This document shows, piece by piece, positions 35,227 to 43,679 of a DNA stretch of 64,000 nt; position 1 is the stretch's first letter, and each line of letters opens with the position of its first letter. Made by a program: the position numbers and the translations under genes. The DNA comes from Actinokineospora baliensis (GTDB taxonomy: Bacteria > Actinomycetota > Actinomycetes > Mycobacteriales > Pseudonocardiaceae): NCBI RefSeq assembly GCF_016907695.1, contig NZ_JAFBCK010000001.1, positions 1,922,001 through 1,986,000 of the forward strand, read 5' to 3'. A model generated the notes under the pieces. The model was given only the letters and a program-made list of their open reading frames with translations, was not told where the DNA came from and did not search any database.

Positions 35227-38150
35227 GCACCGCCGATCCCTTCGGCACTGCCGCGCTGCGTGCAGCGGTGCTCAGTGCCTGGACCGCGTCCCCGACCCGG
35301 TTCCGCGAAGACGCCAACGCCGAGGAAGACCTCTACCTAGGTGGTTACCGCGACCGCCTATTGGTCGAACTCGCGCAGAACGCCGCGGACGCCGCCGACG
35401 GCACAGGAACGCTGCGACTGTCATTGGTCGACGGCGAACTGCGCGCCGCCAACACCGGCCGACCGCTAGATGCCGACGGGGTCGCCGCGCTGGCCTCCTT
35501 ACGCGCCTCGGCTAAGAGCGCCGCACAGGGCGTTGGCCAGTTCGGTGTTGGTTTCGCCGCTGTGCTTGCTGTGACTGACTCCCCGCGCGTGCTGTCGCTC
35601 AACGGCGGTGTTGCCTTCTCCGCCGAGGACACTCGCGCTGCTCTTGCCGATCACCCCGATCTAGCCGCTAGAGCCGCTAAGCGTGGCGGGCGTGTTCCCG
35701 TCCTGCGCATGGTCTGGCCCGTTGACGCTGAGGTCCCGGCCGGGTTCGCCACCGAGGTGCGCCTACCGCTGCGCGCGGACGTCGATGGCCGCAAGCTGCT
35801 GGCCGACTTCGCCGCGCAGGCCGCTGATCTGCTTCTTGCTCTACCCGGCCTGGACCGCATAGAGATCGGTGACGACGCCTGGTGGCGTGTCGACCAGGGA
35901 TCCCGCGTTGAGGTGCACGGCCCGGACGGTGTCGTGTCCTGGCTCGTGCATCGCGTTGACGGCAGCCTCGCCGACGACTTGGTCGAGCACCTAGGCGTCG
36001 AAGCTCGCCAACGGCGGCAGTGGAGTGTCTGCTGGGCCGCGCGCGTCGACTCTGACGGCGTTCCGCTCCCTCTAGGCGACGACGTCCTGCACGCTCCTAC
36101 GCCGACAGACGAGCGGCTGTCGCTACCGGCCCGCTTGATCGCGACCCTGCCTATAGAGCCGAGCAGGCGCAGGCTGCACTCCAGTGCTGCCGCCGAGGCT
36201 GTGCTGGCTGAAGCGGCCCGCGTGTACCCGGAACTGATCCGCCTGGCACCCGAGGAGCACCGGACCGCGTTGGTCCCGCTGGCCGGGTTCCCGCTCTCCG
36301 AGGTCGACGAGCGGCTGCGTGAACTGCTGGTCAGCGCCCTGCGCAAGGACACCTGGCTGCCTGCGGCCGAGGGTGACGACCTGGCCCCCGCCCGCACTCA
36401 GGTCCTCGACGCCGAGGCCGAGGGCTTGGCGGAGTTGCTGGCCGAGATCGTGCCGAACCTGGGCGCCGGGTGGCTGTCGGCGCAGCGGCACGCGGGCGCG
36501 CTGGCCGCGCTGGACGTGCCCCGCCTCGGCCTTGCCGATGTGGTCGAGATGATCACCGGTCGCGCCCGCCCGCCGCAGTGGTGGCACGACCTGTACACGA
36601 CGCTCGCCCCGGTCGTGGAGACCGACGGGACCGCCCGGCTGGAGCTGGGTGCCCTGCCGGTCCCGCTCGCCGACGGCCGCACGCTGCCCGGTCCGGCCGG
36701 GGTCGTGCTGGTCGAGGACGCCGAGCTGTTGGAACTGCTCGCGCACGCCGAGGTCGGGGTGCTGCACGTGGTGCACGCCGAGGCCGCGCACCCGGTGCTG
36801 GAGCGGCTCGGCGCGCACCGGGGTGGACCGGTCGACCTGCTCGACGCGGGTGGCCTGCAGGACGCGGTCGAGCGCAGTCTGGACGACGTCGAGTCCGGTG
36901 TGGACATCAGCGGTCTCGTGTCGGTCGTGCTGCGGCTGGCCAGGGACGCCGGGGTGCGCACGGGGGAGCGGCCGTGGCTGGGCGCGTTGGCGCTCAAGGA
37001 TTCCGTGGGGGACTGGCGGCGCGCCGACGAGTTGGCGCTGCCCGGTTCGCCGTTGCTGGATGTGCTCGACGAGGACGCGCCGGTTGGCGTGCTCTCTGCC
37101 GAGGTCGCCGCCGAGTGGCCGGACCACGTGCTGGCCGCTGTGGGCGTGTTGGACGCGTTCGCCCTGGTCGCGGATGAGGCCCCGACCGGCCCGGACCACG
37201 CGCTCGCCGACGAGGCGGAGTGGTGGGACAGCCGGGTCGAGCCGCCTGCCAGGGTCTTGGCCGTCCGCGACCTCGATCTGGTCACCGACGACGCCTGGCC
37301 CCGCGCGCTGGCCCTGCTGGCGGCCGACCCGGACACCTGGCGGGCCCTGCTGGAGCCCGACGGGTACACGGGCTGGTGGATCGCCCGCCACGCCGTCATC
37401 GCGGGTGCCGCCCCGTCGGACTGGCGCCTCCCGGACGCTGATGACCTGGAAGGTCTCTACGACATCGTCCCCGACATCGGCGTGGACCTGCGGGTCCTGG
37501 CCGCGATCGGTGTGCGCTCCGGCCTGCGGGTCGAGAACGCGGATGACGCGGAAGACCTGCTGATCCGCCTGGGTGACCCGGATCGTGGTCTGCACCCCGG
37601 CGCGGTCCTGCGCACCCACGCGGTGCTCGCCGAAGCGGCGGCCGACGAGCTGTTCGACCCGGCCGACGTTCGGCTCCCGGAAACGACGCGGACGTTGGCG
37701 GGCACGGTCGCGCCTGACTGCGTCGTGCTGGATGCCCCCTGGTTGTTGACTGTCTTGCCCGAAGACCAGGTTGTGTCCGCGGGGCCTGATTTCGCGCTTG
37801 CTGAGCCATTGGCCGAACTGTTGGACCTACCGCTGGCGACAGAGGAAACCGGTGGGGAGATCGTTTCCGCTGCTGAGCCTGTGCCGTGGTCTGAGCTCGG
37901 TGCCGTCGCTGCGGCCTGTGAGTTGTTGGACGTGCCGATCCCGTTCGGCAGCCTCTTGGTGCACGACAAGCTGTTGGTGCGCACGCCCACCGGTGACCAC
38001 AACGTGCCGTGGTGGGTCATCGATGGCGTAGTGCACTGCGAGGACACCCCGGAGGCTTTGGCCCGGGCACTCGCGTGGACTACGGACTGCTGGACGGATC
38101 GCCACACGTTCACGGCTCTTATCGAAGAGCCCGCGCACTACCTGACCTAG
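35223..38150 (+). CDS. Large protein with sacsin/Hsp90-like (GHKL) ATPase domain
   Basis: A 975-residue cytoplasmic protein. The GHKL fold occupies about 20-200, with N box VELAQNAADAADG (about 48-60), a D-x-GxG equivalent at ANTGRPLDADG, and the lid GQFGVGFAAVLAV. This layout is that of sacsin N-terminal-like ATPases. The remaining 770 residues are acidic, alanine/leucine-rich and show no known domain to me. No coiled coil or membrane segment is obvious. It is coupled to DUF3027 upstream and its stop overlaps DUF2530 by 4 bp. Chaperone-like activity is an inference from the fold. Confidence 0.75.
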   Translation: MSTADPFGTAALRAAVLSAWTASPTRFREDANAEEDLYLGGYRDRLLVELAQNAADAADGTGTLRLSLVDGELRAANTGRPLDADGVAALASLRASAKSAAQGVGQFGVGFAAVLAVTDSPRVLSLNGGVAFSAEDTRAALADHPDLAARAAKRGGRVPVLRMVWPVDAEVPAGFATEVRLPLRADVDGRKLLADFAAQAADLLLALPGLDRIEIGDDAWWRVDQGSRVEVHGPDGVVSWLVHRVDGSLADDLVEHLGVEARQRRQWSVCWAARVDSDGVPLPLGDDVLHAPTPTDERLSLPARLIATLPIEPSRRRLHSSAAAEAVLAEAARVYPELIRLAPEEHRTALVPLAGFPLSEVDERLRELLVSALRKDTWLPAAEGDDLAPARTQVLDAEAEGLAELLAEIVPNLGAGWLSAQRHAGALAALDVPRLGLADVVEMITGRARPPQWWHDLYTTLAPVVETDGTARLELGALPVPLADGRTLPGPAGVVLVEDAELLELLAHAEVGVLHVVHAEAAHPVLERLGAHRGGPVDLLDAGGLQDAVERSLDDVESGVDISGLVSVVLRLARDAGVRTGERPWLGALALKDSVGDWRRADELALPGSPLLDVLDEDAPVGVLSAEVAAEWPDHVLAAVGVLDAFALVADEAPTGPDHALADEAEWWDSRVEPPARVLAVRDLDLVTDDAWPRALALLAADPDTWRALLEPDGYTGWWIARHAVIAGAAPSDWRLPDADDLEGLYDIVPDIGVDLRVLAAIGVRSGLRVENADDAEDLLIRLGDPDRGLHPGAVLRTHAVLAEAAADELFDPADVRLPETTRTLAGTVAPDCVVLDAPWLLTVLPEDQVVSAGPDFALAEPLAELLDLPLATEETGGEIVSAAEPVPWSELGAVAAACELLDVPIPFGSLLVHDKLLVRTPTGDHNVPWWVIDGVVHCEDTPEALARALAWTTDCWTDRHTFTALIEEPAHYLT

Positions 38151-38386
38151 TCGATGCGCTGCGCGGCCTTAGAGCCGCGCTTACCCGCCTGTCGCTGCCA
38201 CACCATGATGAGCGCGCCGATGATCCCGAGCCCACCGCCGGACCAGGCCGTCCACATGTAGATGGACCCCCGGTCGACGAACGTCAGCACCACCGCGACG
38301 ACGAACCAGATCGCCGTGCCGATGTAGACGATCGGCCCCATGGCCAGAAGCGAAGGCGGCAGGGGCGGGGTCTGGCGCTGGGACAT
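38147..38386 (-). CDS. DUF2530 two-pass membrane protein
   Basis: A 79-residue protein with two hydrophobic stretches (about 18-36 and 44-62). The conserved DRGSIYMWTAWSGGGLGIIG motif lies in the second. A basic tail RQAGKRGSKAAQR follows. It matches DUF2530 and the position of Rv0879c in M. tuberculosis (from memory). Function unknown. Confidence 0.8.
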   Translation of the reverse strand: MSQRQTPPLPPSLLAMGPIVYIGTAIWFVVAVVLTFVDRGSIYMWTAWSGGGLGIIGALIMVWQRQAGKRGSKAAQRID

Positions 38387-38396
38387 GCCCGCAAGG

Positions 38397-38612
38397 CTAG
38401 CGCGCCCCCGCGAACTCCTCCCGAGCCTGCTTGATCAGCCGCTCGAGGGCGCCGAGCGCGTCTTCGTCGACCACGAGCCGCAGGGGCGCGGTCGGGTCGC
38501 CGAGCTTGAGGGCCACCTGGTGCGGGTCGAGCCGGTCGACCTCGGCGGTGGGGTTGCGGTCGATCCACACCCAGACCTCCGGGGTGATGCCGCCGTTGTT
38601 GACGTAGGTCAT
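38397..38612 (-). CDS. Small hypothetical protein (71 residues)
   Basis: Starts at ATG 38612 with a GGAGG site 7 bases upstream. Sequence MTYVNNGGITPEVWVWIDR followed by an acidic domain ending LKQAREEFAG-like. It is divergent from the XRE regulator, which often has small partner genes. No family recognised; a DUF397-like or regulator-partner role is only a guess. Confidence 0.6.
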   Translation of the reverse strand: MTYVNNGGITPEVWVWIDRNPTAEVDRLDPHQVALKLGDPTAPLRLVVDEDALGALERLIKQAREEFAGAR

Positions 38613-38764
38613 GTGAGGTGCCTCCGAGCTGTTGTGGGATAAATGCGGCCTCAGGAAGGGATGATAATGGCCGTTGAGTCGCACAGTAGCGAGCGCGCAG
38701 CGCGAGTCGCAATACGCGTTCGGGTGATGGTCGTTGGTCCGTTCGGATCGCTAGGGTGACCGCC

Positions 38765-39637
38765 ATGCCGCCCGAGCAGACCCGACGCAAGCGCATGGTG
38801 GGCCGCTACATGGAGGCCCTCCGCAAGCGGCACGACCCGACCCTGATCCCCGAACGAGCCGCCGCCCTGGCGGACACCTCGAGGACGACGATCTCCAGAC
38901 TGGAGAACGGCCAGCAGCTACCGAACAAGCACCTGTTCGCCGCCCTGTTGACGGTCTACGGCGCCACGGACGAGGAGCGCGCCGAGGCCATGGCCCTCTG
39001 GACCCACGCCAGACAGGCCACCTTGGCGATCAAGGATGTCGACGACACGCCCGCGAAGTACATCGCCTTCCGGCGGGACGAAGCCGATGCGGTTGCCGAG
39101 TTGACAATCAACTACATCGCGCTGCCCGGTCTGCTGCAGACGAATGCCTACGCCAGGGCGGCATCCAGTGGCGACCCGTTCGACACCATTGACGAGGTTC
39201 TTCGCGAACGTCGAGCAGCCGAGCGCGAGAGGCGTCGCCAGCTGCTGGAAATGGACAAGCCCCTGGCCCTGCACGCCATTGTCAGCGAGGCCGTGCTGCG
39301 CATGCACGTGGGGGGCCCGGGCATCATGGCGGACCAGCTTCGCCACCTGCTTGTCATGGCCGCCAAGGACAATGTCACCATTCAGGTGATGCCGTTCGCC
39401 GCCGGATCGTTCGGGCCGATGAACGGCCCGGTTGTGCTACTCCGCTTCGATGACGACCCGGTTCACTCGCACACGGTGTATCTCGAGTACCCCCTTGGGG
39501 GAGAGACAGTCGATCGAAAGGCGACTGTCGCTGTCTTCCTCGAAATTTTCGAGGCAATCTGCGTGCGAGCGATGTCGCCCGAGGATTCGATATCGTTCAT
39601 GCGTAGCGTGTTGAGCGACCTTGAGGAGATGCTGTGA
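38765..39637 (+). CDS. XRE-family regulator with DUF5753 domain
   Basis: About 290 residues. The helix-turn-helix lies at about 25-60 (ERAAALADTSRTTISRLENG). The C-terminal DUF5753 region spans about 100-285 (YIALPGLLQTNAYARA, RRQLLEMDKPLALHAIVSEAVL, VTIQVMPFAAG). ATG 38765 is used; GTG 38756 would add three codons. Its TGA overlaps the GTG of a DUF397 gene, the typical actinomycete XRE-DUF397 pair related to WhiJ/BldB-type developmental regulators. Confidence 0.9.
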   Translation: MPPEQTRRKRMVGRYMEALRKRHDPTLIPERAAALADTSRTTISRLENGQQLPNKHLFAALLTVYGATDEERAEAMALWTHARQATLAIKDVDDTPAKYIAFRRDEADAVAELTINYIALPGLLQTNAYARAASSGDPFDTIDEVLRERRAAERERRRQLLEMDKPLALHAIVSEAVLRMHVGGPGIMADQLRHLLVMAAKDNVTIQVMPFAAGSFGPMNGPVVLLRFDDDPVHSHTVYLEYPLGGETVDRKATVAVFLEIFEAICVRAMSPEDSISFMRSVLSDLEEML

Positions 39638-39810
39638 TCTCTGGGATCTGGCGCAAGAGTTCCCGCAGCGGGAACATGAACGCTTGCGTTGAGCTTGCCG
39701 TGCGTGTCGAGGTGGTCGGAGTTCGCGACTCCAAGAACCCCGCCGCCAGTGCCCTTGGCTTCAGCCGGGGCGCCTTCGACGCGATGCTCATCGCGATCAA
39801 GGCCCGGTAG
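39634..39810 (+). CDS. DUF397 protein 1
   Basis: 58 residues. DUF397 hallmarks are WRKSSRS at the start, the CVELAV cysteine strand, VGVRDSKNP, and a FDAMLIAIKAR end. It is translationally coupled to the XRE gene (GTGA). Such proteins are thought to modulate the partner regulator. Confidence 0.88.
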   Translation: MISGIWRKSSRSGNMNACVELAVRVEVVGVRDSKNPAASALGFSRGAFDAMLIAIKAR

Positions 39811-39817
39811 GGCCGCC

Positions 39818-39994
39818 ATGAACAGCACTGCATGGCGCAAGAGTTCCCGCAGCACGCCCGACAACGCCTGTGTTGAGCTGCGGGTTCAGGTCGAGGCGGT
39901 GGGTGTGCGGGACTCCAAGAACCCGGCCGCCGGAGCCCTCGGCTTCGACCGCCCGGCCTTCGGCACCTTCCTCTCCGCCGTCAAAGCCCGCTAG
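39818..39994 (+). CDS. DUF397 protein 2 (tandem paralogue)
   Basis: 58 residues, same layout (WRKSSRSTPDNACVEL, VGVRDSKNPAAGALGFDR, FLSAVKAR). It starts 7 bp after the first DUF397 stop. The two share about two thirds of positions, so this is a local duplication. Its stop overlaps that of the GNAT gene by 4 bp. Confidence 0.88.
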   Translation: MNSTAWRKSSRSTPDNACVELRVQVEAVGVRDSKNPAAGALGFDRPAFGTFLSAVKAR

Positions 39995-40488
39995 AGCTCC
40001 CGCACGTACCGCAACTCCCGCAGCGGCGGCGACTCCCGCTCGTCGTCCATGACCTCGCCGTCCGGTGACCAGCCGCGGTTGGCGTAGAACCTGATCGCGC
40101 GCTGGTTGCCGTCGGCGACCCACAGGTACGCCTGCGCGTACCCCAACGTCCGCAGCTCGTCCTGCAGCCGCTCCAGCATCGCCGTGCCCGCGCCGGTGCC
40201 CCAGGCGTCCGGGTGCACGTTGATCATGTGCACCTCTCCGGCCGCCACCGGCTGCCTGGGCGGTCCGGCCGAGCCGATCGCCACGATCTGCCGGTCGCGC
40301 TCGACCACGAAGTTGCGGACCTCGCCGGGGCTGGTCACGATCGACTCCCAGCGCCGCCCGAAGGTGCGCTCCGAGAGCCCGGCCAACCGGTCGTCGCCCA
40401 TGATCCCCTGGTAGCCGGCCCGCCAGGCGGCGACGTGCACCCGGCCCATCCCGTGGCCGTCCCCCGGTCGCGCGCGGCGCACCTGCAT
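39991..40488 (-). CDS. GNAT-family N-acetyltransferase
   Basis: 165 residues. The acetyl-CoA-binding motif A region is HMINVHPDAWGTGAGTAMLERL (Q/RxxGxG/A variant), followed by AYLWVADGNQRAIRFYANRGW, the motif B/C of the family. Divergent from MarR. Substrate unknown; resembles acetyltransferases for small molecules or protein N-termini. Confidence 0.85.
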   Translation of the reverse strand: MQVRRARPGDGHGMGRVHVAAWRAGYQGIMGDDRLAGLSERTFGRRWESIVTSPGEVRNFVVERDRQIVAIGSAGPPRQPVAAGEVHMINVHPDAWGTGAGTAMLERLQDELRTLGYAQAYLWVADGNQRAIRFYANRGWSPDGEVMDDERESPPLRELRYVREL

Positions 40489-40529
40489 AGATCAACAGTA
40501 GCGCGGGTCCAAGTTCGTCGACCGACGAT

Positions 40530-40550
40530 TGCTTAGTAAGGTATGCTAAA
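40530..40550. promoter_or_regulatory. Candidate MarR operator
   Basis: Imperfect dyad TTAGTAAGGTATGCTAA immediately upstream of the MarR start, in the 54-bp gap to the divergent GNAT gene. Self-binding would fit autoregulation. Confidence 0.35.
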
Positions 40551-40554
40551 CATT

Positions 40555-40986
40555 ATGTCCGAGTCCGAGCGCGCGTTGACCAGCCGGTTGCGGCTGGCGG
40601 TGGTGCGGCTCAACCGCAGGCTCCGGGCGCAGCGCACCAACGCCGCGATCACCCTCACCCAGCTGTCCGCCCTGTCCTGCGTGCACAAGTGCGGCCCGCT
40701 GACCCCGGGGGAGCTCGCCGCCAAGGAGGGCGTCCAGCCGCCGTCGATGACCAGGGTCATCACGGCGCTGGAGGAGTTGGGGTACGTGACCCGCAGCCCG
40801 CACCCGAGCGACGGCAGGCAGGCCATCGTGGCGCTGACCGACGAGGGCCGGGTCTACATCCAGGCGGACATCTCCGCCAGGGAGGCGTGGCTGGACAAGC
40901 GACTGGCGGAGCTGACCGACGAGGAACGGACCGTCCTCGCCAGGGCCGCCGAGATCATCGACAGGATGGCGGGGAACCAGAACTAG
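40555..40986 (+). CDS. MarR-family transcriptional regulator
   Basis: A winged-helix regulator of about 143 residues from ATG 40555 (ATG 40543 possible). The DNA-binding core LTPGELAAKEGVQPPSMTRVITALEELGYVTR and wing HPSDGRQAIVALTDEG are characteristic. The next gene, an MFS exporter, starts 1 bp after its stop, so it probably controls that exporter. Confidence 0.9.
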   Translation: MSESERALTSRLRLAVVRLNRRLRAQRTNAAITLTQLSALSCVHKCGPLTPGELAAKEGVQPPSMTRVITALEELGYVTRSPHPSDGRQAIVALTDEGRVYIQADISAREAWLDKRLAELTDEERTVLARAAEIIDRMAGNQN

Positions 40987-40987
40987 G

Positions 40988-42340
40988 ATGCCGACGTACG
41001 CGGGTGGTACCCGAGAGCAGCTGACCGAACGCACCTCGACGACCCCGCCGCCGCCGTCCCCGCCGGATCCCAAGCCCGGCATGTTCTCCTCGCTGCGGGT
41101 GCGCAACTACCGCCTGTTCGCGACCGGGCAGGTCGTGTCCAATGTGGGCACCTGGATGCAGCGGATCGCCCAGGACTGGCTGGTCCTGGTGCTCACCGAC
41201 AACAACCCGGTCGCCCTCGGCATCGCCGCGGCGCTGCAGTTCCTCCCGACGTTGATCTTCTCGCTGTGGGCCGGGGTGCTGGCCGACCGGCTGGACAAGC
41301 GCAAGCTGCTGATCGGCGTCCAAATAGGACTCGCGTTGTGCGCGCTCGTGCTCGGTGTGCTCGACGTGACCGGGATCGTGCAGGTGTGGCACGTCTACGC
41401 GCTGTGCTTCGTGCTCGGCGCGTTCGCCGCGGTCGAGGTGCCGGTCCGCCAGTCGTTCGTCGCCGAGATCGTCGGGCGCGACCAGGTGGCCAACGCGGTC
41501 GCGATCAACTCGACCAGCTTCAACCTGGCGCGCATCGTCGGCCCGGCCATCGCCGGCGTCATGATCATCCTGATCGGCACCGGCTGGCTGTTCCTCGGCA
41601 ACGCCGTGTGCACGGTCGCGGTGATCGTCGGCCTGCTGCGGATGGACCCGGCGAAGCTGATCCGCGGCCCCAAGGTCCCGCGCGCCAAGGGCCAACTGCG
41701 CGAGGGCCTGCGCTACGTCCGCCGCCGCGCCGACATCCTCACCGTCATGGTCCTGGTGTTCTTCGTCAGCACCTTCGGCATGACCTTCTTCGTCACCCTC
41801 GCCGTAGTAGCCGCCACCGTCTTCCACCGCGACGCCGACGGCTACGGCCTCCTGTCCACCACCCTCGCCATCGGCACCCTCGCCGGCTCGGTCCTCGCCG
41901 TCCGCCGCAGCTCCCGCGGCCGCCCCCGCACCCGGCTGCTACTGGGTTCGGCGCTCGCCTTCGGCATCCTCGAAGTCGTAGTCGGCCTGATGCCGTCCTA
42001 CTCGACCTTCGCCATAGCCCTGATCCCGGTGGGCCTGTGCCTCATGACCTTCATGACCACAGCCAACTCCACCGTCCAACTGGCCGTCAGCCCCGAGATG
42101 CGAGGCCGCGTAATGGGCCTCTACATGCTCGTCTTCGTAGGCGGCAACCCACTGGGCGCCCCCATGGTCGGCTGGATGGCGGACCAGTGGGGAGCCCGCT
42201 CCCCCTTCATCATCGGCGGTGCGGTGGCCGCCCTAACCGCCATCCTCTGCGGTGCAGTGCTCCTGGTGCGCGGCGGCATCAAACGCCCCACCACCGGCTG
42301 GAGCCGTCTGCTGCTGCGCAAACCAGGCTTCGAGCGCTAG
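40988..42340 (+). CDS. MFS drug-type exporter
   Basis: 450 residues, about twelve membrane segments after a Pro-rich head of about 35 residues. The MFS motif is GVLADRLDKRK between TM2 and TM3. It resembles the 'MFS_3'-like exporters (SLRVRNYRLFATGQVVSNVGTWMQ). It forms an operon with marR and is probably induced by its substrate. The stop overlaps the Imm1 gene by 4 bp. Confidence 0.87.
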   Translation: MPTYAGGTREQLTERTSTTPPPPSPPDPKPGMFSSLRVRNYRLFATGQVVSNVGTWMQRIAQDWLVLVLTDNNPVALGIAAALQFLPTLIFSLWAGVLADRLDKRKLLIGVQIGLALCALVLGVLDVTGIVQVWHVYALCFVLGAFAAVEVPVRQSFVAEIVGRDQVANAVAINSTSFNLARIVGPAIAGVMIILIGTGWLFLGNAVCTVAVIVGLLRMDPAKLIRGPKVPRAKGQLREGLRYVRRRADILTVMVLVFFVSTFGMTFFVTLAVVAATVFHRDADGYGLLSTTLAIGTLAGSVLAVRRSSRGRPRTRLLLGSALAFGILEVVVGLMPSYSTFAIALIPVGLCLMTFMTTANSTVQLAVSPEMRGRVMGLYMLVFVGGNPLGAPMVGWMADQWGARSPFIIGGAVAALTAILCGAVLLVRGGIKRPTTGWSRLLLRKPGFER

Positions 42341-42738
42341 CCCTCCTCAGCCACCCGCCACTCAACACAGGTGGGCCGGGCCCGCGTAGCGAGAAACTCC
42401 GCCAGCGCCTGGTAAGCGACCTCCACCGGCACCTCCGCCCCCGGCGGCACTGAAGTCTCGTCGAGGCCAGCCAGGAAATACGACTTCCAGTCGGCGTTGG
42501 TCCCGTTGCGGGGAACCGACCTCTGGTCACCCGCGATCCAGTCCAGCACGCCGGTGTCGCCGTTCACCCCGACTCCCAGTTCGGCGTGTTCGCCCGACAC
42601 GAAGTCGGTGGAGCCCGTTGCGATCACCCAGAGGCTGGGGATGTCGAAATCCACTTCGCGCAGTGCCGCCACCAGGTCGAAGCCGGGTGGGAGTTGGTCC
42701 ACGTGCAGCCAACCGTGGCGCAGGAGATCGTCCGTCAT
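42337..42738 (-). CDS. Imm1-family immunity protein
   Basis: A 133-residue acidic cytoplasmic protein. The C-terminal RPTCVEWR and the segment VDFDIPSLWVIATG...GVLDWIAGD fit the Imm1 family, whose members neutralise deaminase toxins. Its ATG overlaps the toxin TGA (ATGA), so both are translated together, as expected for a toxin and antidote. Family assignment is by motif memory and the operon partner. Confidence 0.72.
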   Translation of the reverse strand: MTDDLLRHGWLHVDQLPPGFDLVAALREVDFDIPSLWVIATGSTDFVSGEHAELGVGVNGDTGVLDWIAGDQRSVPRNGTNADWKSYFLAGLDETSVPPGAEVPVEVAYQALAEFLATRARPTCVEWRVAEEG

Positions 42739-43472
42739 CGCGTTGCCTTGCCCTTGTAGGTGCGGGAGAAGGGTTCGCCTCGCGCATCGGTGCCCAGCAC
42801 GGTGAGGCTGCTGCCCTCGGGGATGAAGTCCGGCAGAACAGAGTGGCACCCTATCCACGCACCCGGCTCGGAGCCGCACGGCGCGTGGTTGATGATGACT
42901 CTCGCCTGCCTGCCGCGTGTGCGCACCATGACTGCCACGGCCTTCATCTCGACGTGGTTGGCCACGCGGTCGGCCCGCCTTGCCAGGCCGAGTTGGCGGA
43001 TCCTTGCCCGCGACTCCGCCGTCCAGTCGTCCTGCGGTGTCGCGGTCAGTTCGCCGAAGGACTGGCCGTCGACCTCGAGGATGGCGACGATCGGCGCGTT
43101 GCGGCGGCCTTGACGGACCCGGGGCGGCAAGACGTCCTGGTAGGGCGTCGCTTCTGGCGGGTACCGGTCGCCGTGTCGGTTGGTGACGCCTGGTTGGGGA
43201 GTCGACGCCGGTGCAGGCGGATCCGCGCGGGCCAGCACCACGGCGAGCAGGGCCTCGATCTCACCTATCGTCGCCGCCAAGCGCAGCAGGTAGTCGTTGG
43301 CGGCGACCACGGCGAGGGCAGGGGCGGTGAAGGTGTTCGTGCCCCACAGCACCTGGTGCACGGTCCGGCGCACATCGTCGAGCTGGGATTGCACGGCCAG
43401 CACCGCGAACTTCAGCCGACTGAGCCGTTCGGTCGCGGCCCTGAGCTGCCGATACTTCTCGTCGAGGGGCAC
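42735..43472 (-). CDS. DddA-like (SCP1.201) cytidine deaminase toxin
   Basis: A 245-residue protein from GTG 43472. Residues 1-85 form a helical region without a signal peptide. Residues 86-125 are a Pro-rich linker. The C-terminal deaminase domain has the zinc/catalytic motif HVE (His 173, Glu 175), then a PC motif (Cys 199) and a GC motif (Cys 209), followed by the family ending LPDFIPEGSSLTVLG. This is the signature of the SCP1.201/DddA family, which deaminates cytosine, in some members in double-stranded DNA. The immunity gene overlaps by 4 bp. Delivery route is not evident. Confidence 0.75.
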   Translation of the reverse strand: MPLDEKYRQLRAATERLSRLKFAVLAVQSQLDDVRRTVHQVLWGTNTFTAPALAVVAANDYLLRLAATIGEIEALLAVVLARADPPAPASTPQPGVTNRHGDRYPPEATPYQDVLPPRVRQGRRNAPIVAILEVDGQSFGELTATPQDDWTAESRARIRQLGLARRADRVANHVEMKAVAVMVRTRGRQARVIINHAPCGSEPGAWIGCHSVLPDFIPEGSSLTVLGTDARGEPFSRTYKGKATR

Positions 43473-43530
43473 GGATCAAGTCGTACACCGTACCCACGAC
43501 AAGCCGGGAAGACAGGGCTTGCGGGGTCTG

Positions 43531-43549
43531 AGAGGTTAGGCTAACCTAA
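43531..43549. promoter_or_regulatory. IdeR/DtxR-type iron box upstream of the toxin operon
   Basis: Sequence AGAGGTTAGGCTAACCTAA matches 17 of 19 positions of the DtxR/IdeR consensus as I recall it (TWAGGTTAGSCTAACCTWA). The inner GGTTAG-G-CTAACC is a perfect dyad. It lies 58 bp upstream of the toxin GTG. No plus-strand gene follows, so the toxin is the obvious target. Confidence 0.65.
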
Positions 43550-43593
43550 CTCTCGTCCGCTTCGTGGTGGGAGCGGCAGTCAGTTCGGGAACG

Positions 43594-43640
43594 GCGAGAC
43601 CCCCCGCACCAAGCGTCCGGTGCGGGGGGTCTCGCTTTTG
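43594..43640 (-). terminator. Terminator hairpin after sodA
   Basis: Perfect 17-bp stem (arms 43594-43610 and 43619-43635) with an 8-base loop, 40 bp beyond the sodA stop. The T run (GCTTTTG) is on the plus-strand side, so it may also stop plus-strand transcripts. Confidence 0.7.
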
Positions 43641-43679
43641 TTCGGCGGGAGGCTTGTCGGAGCATCCTGCCGAAGTTCC

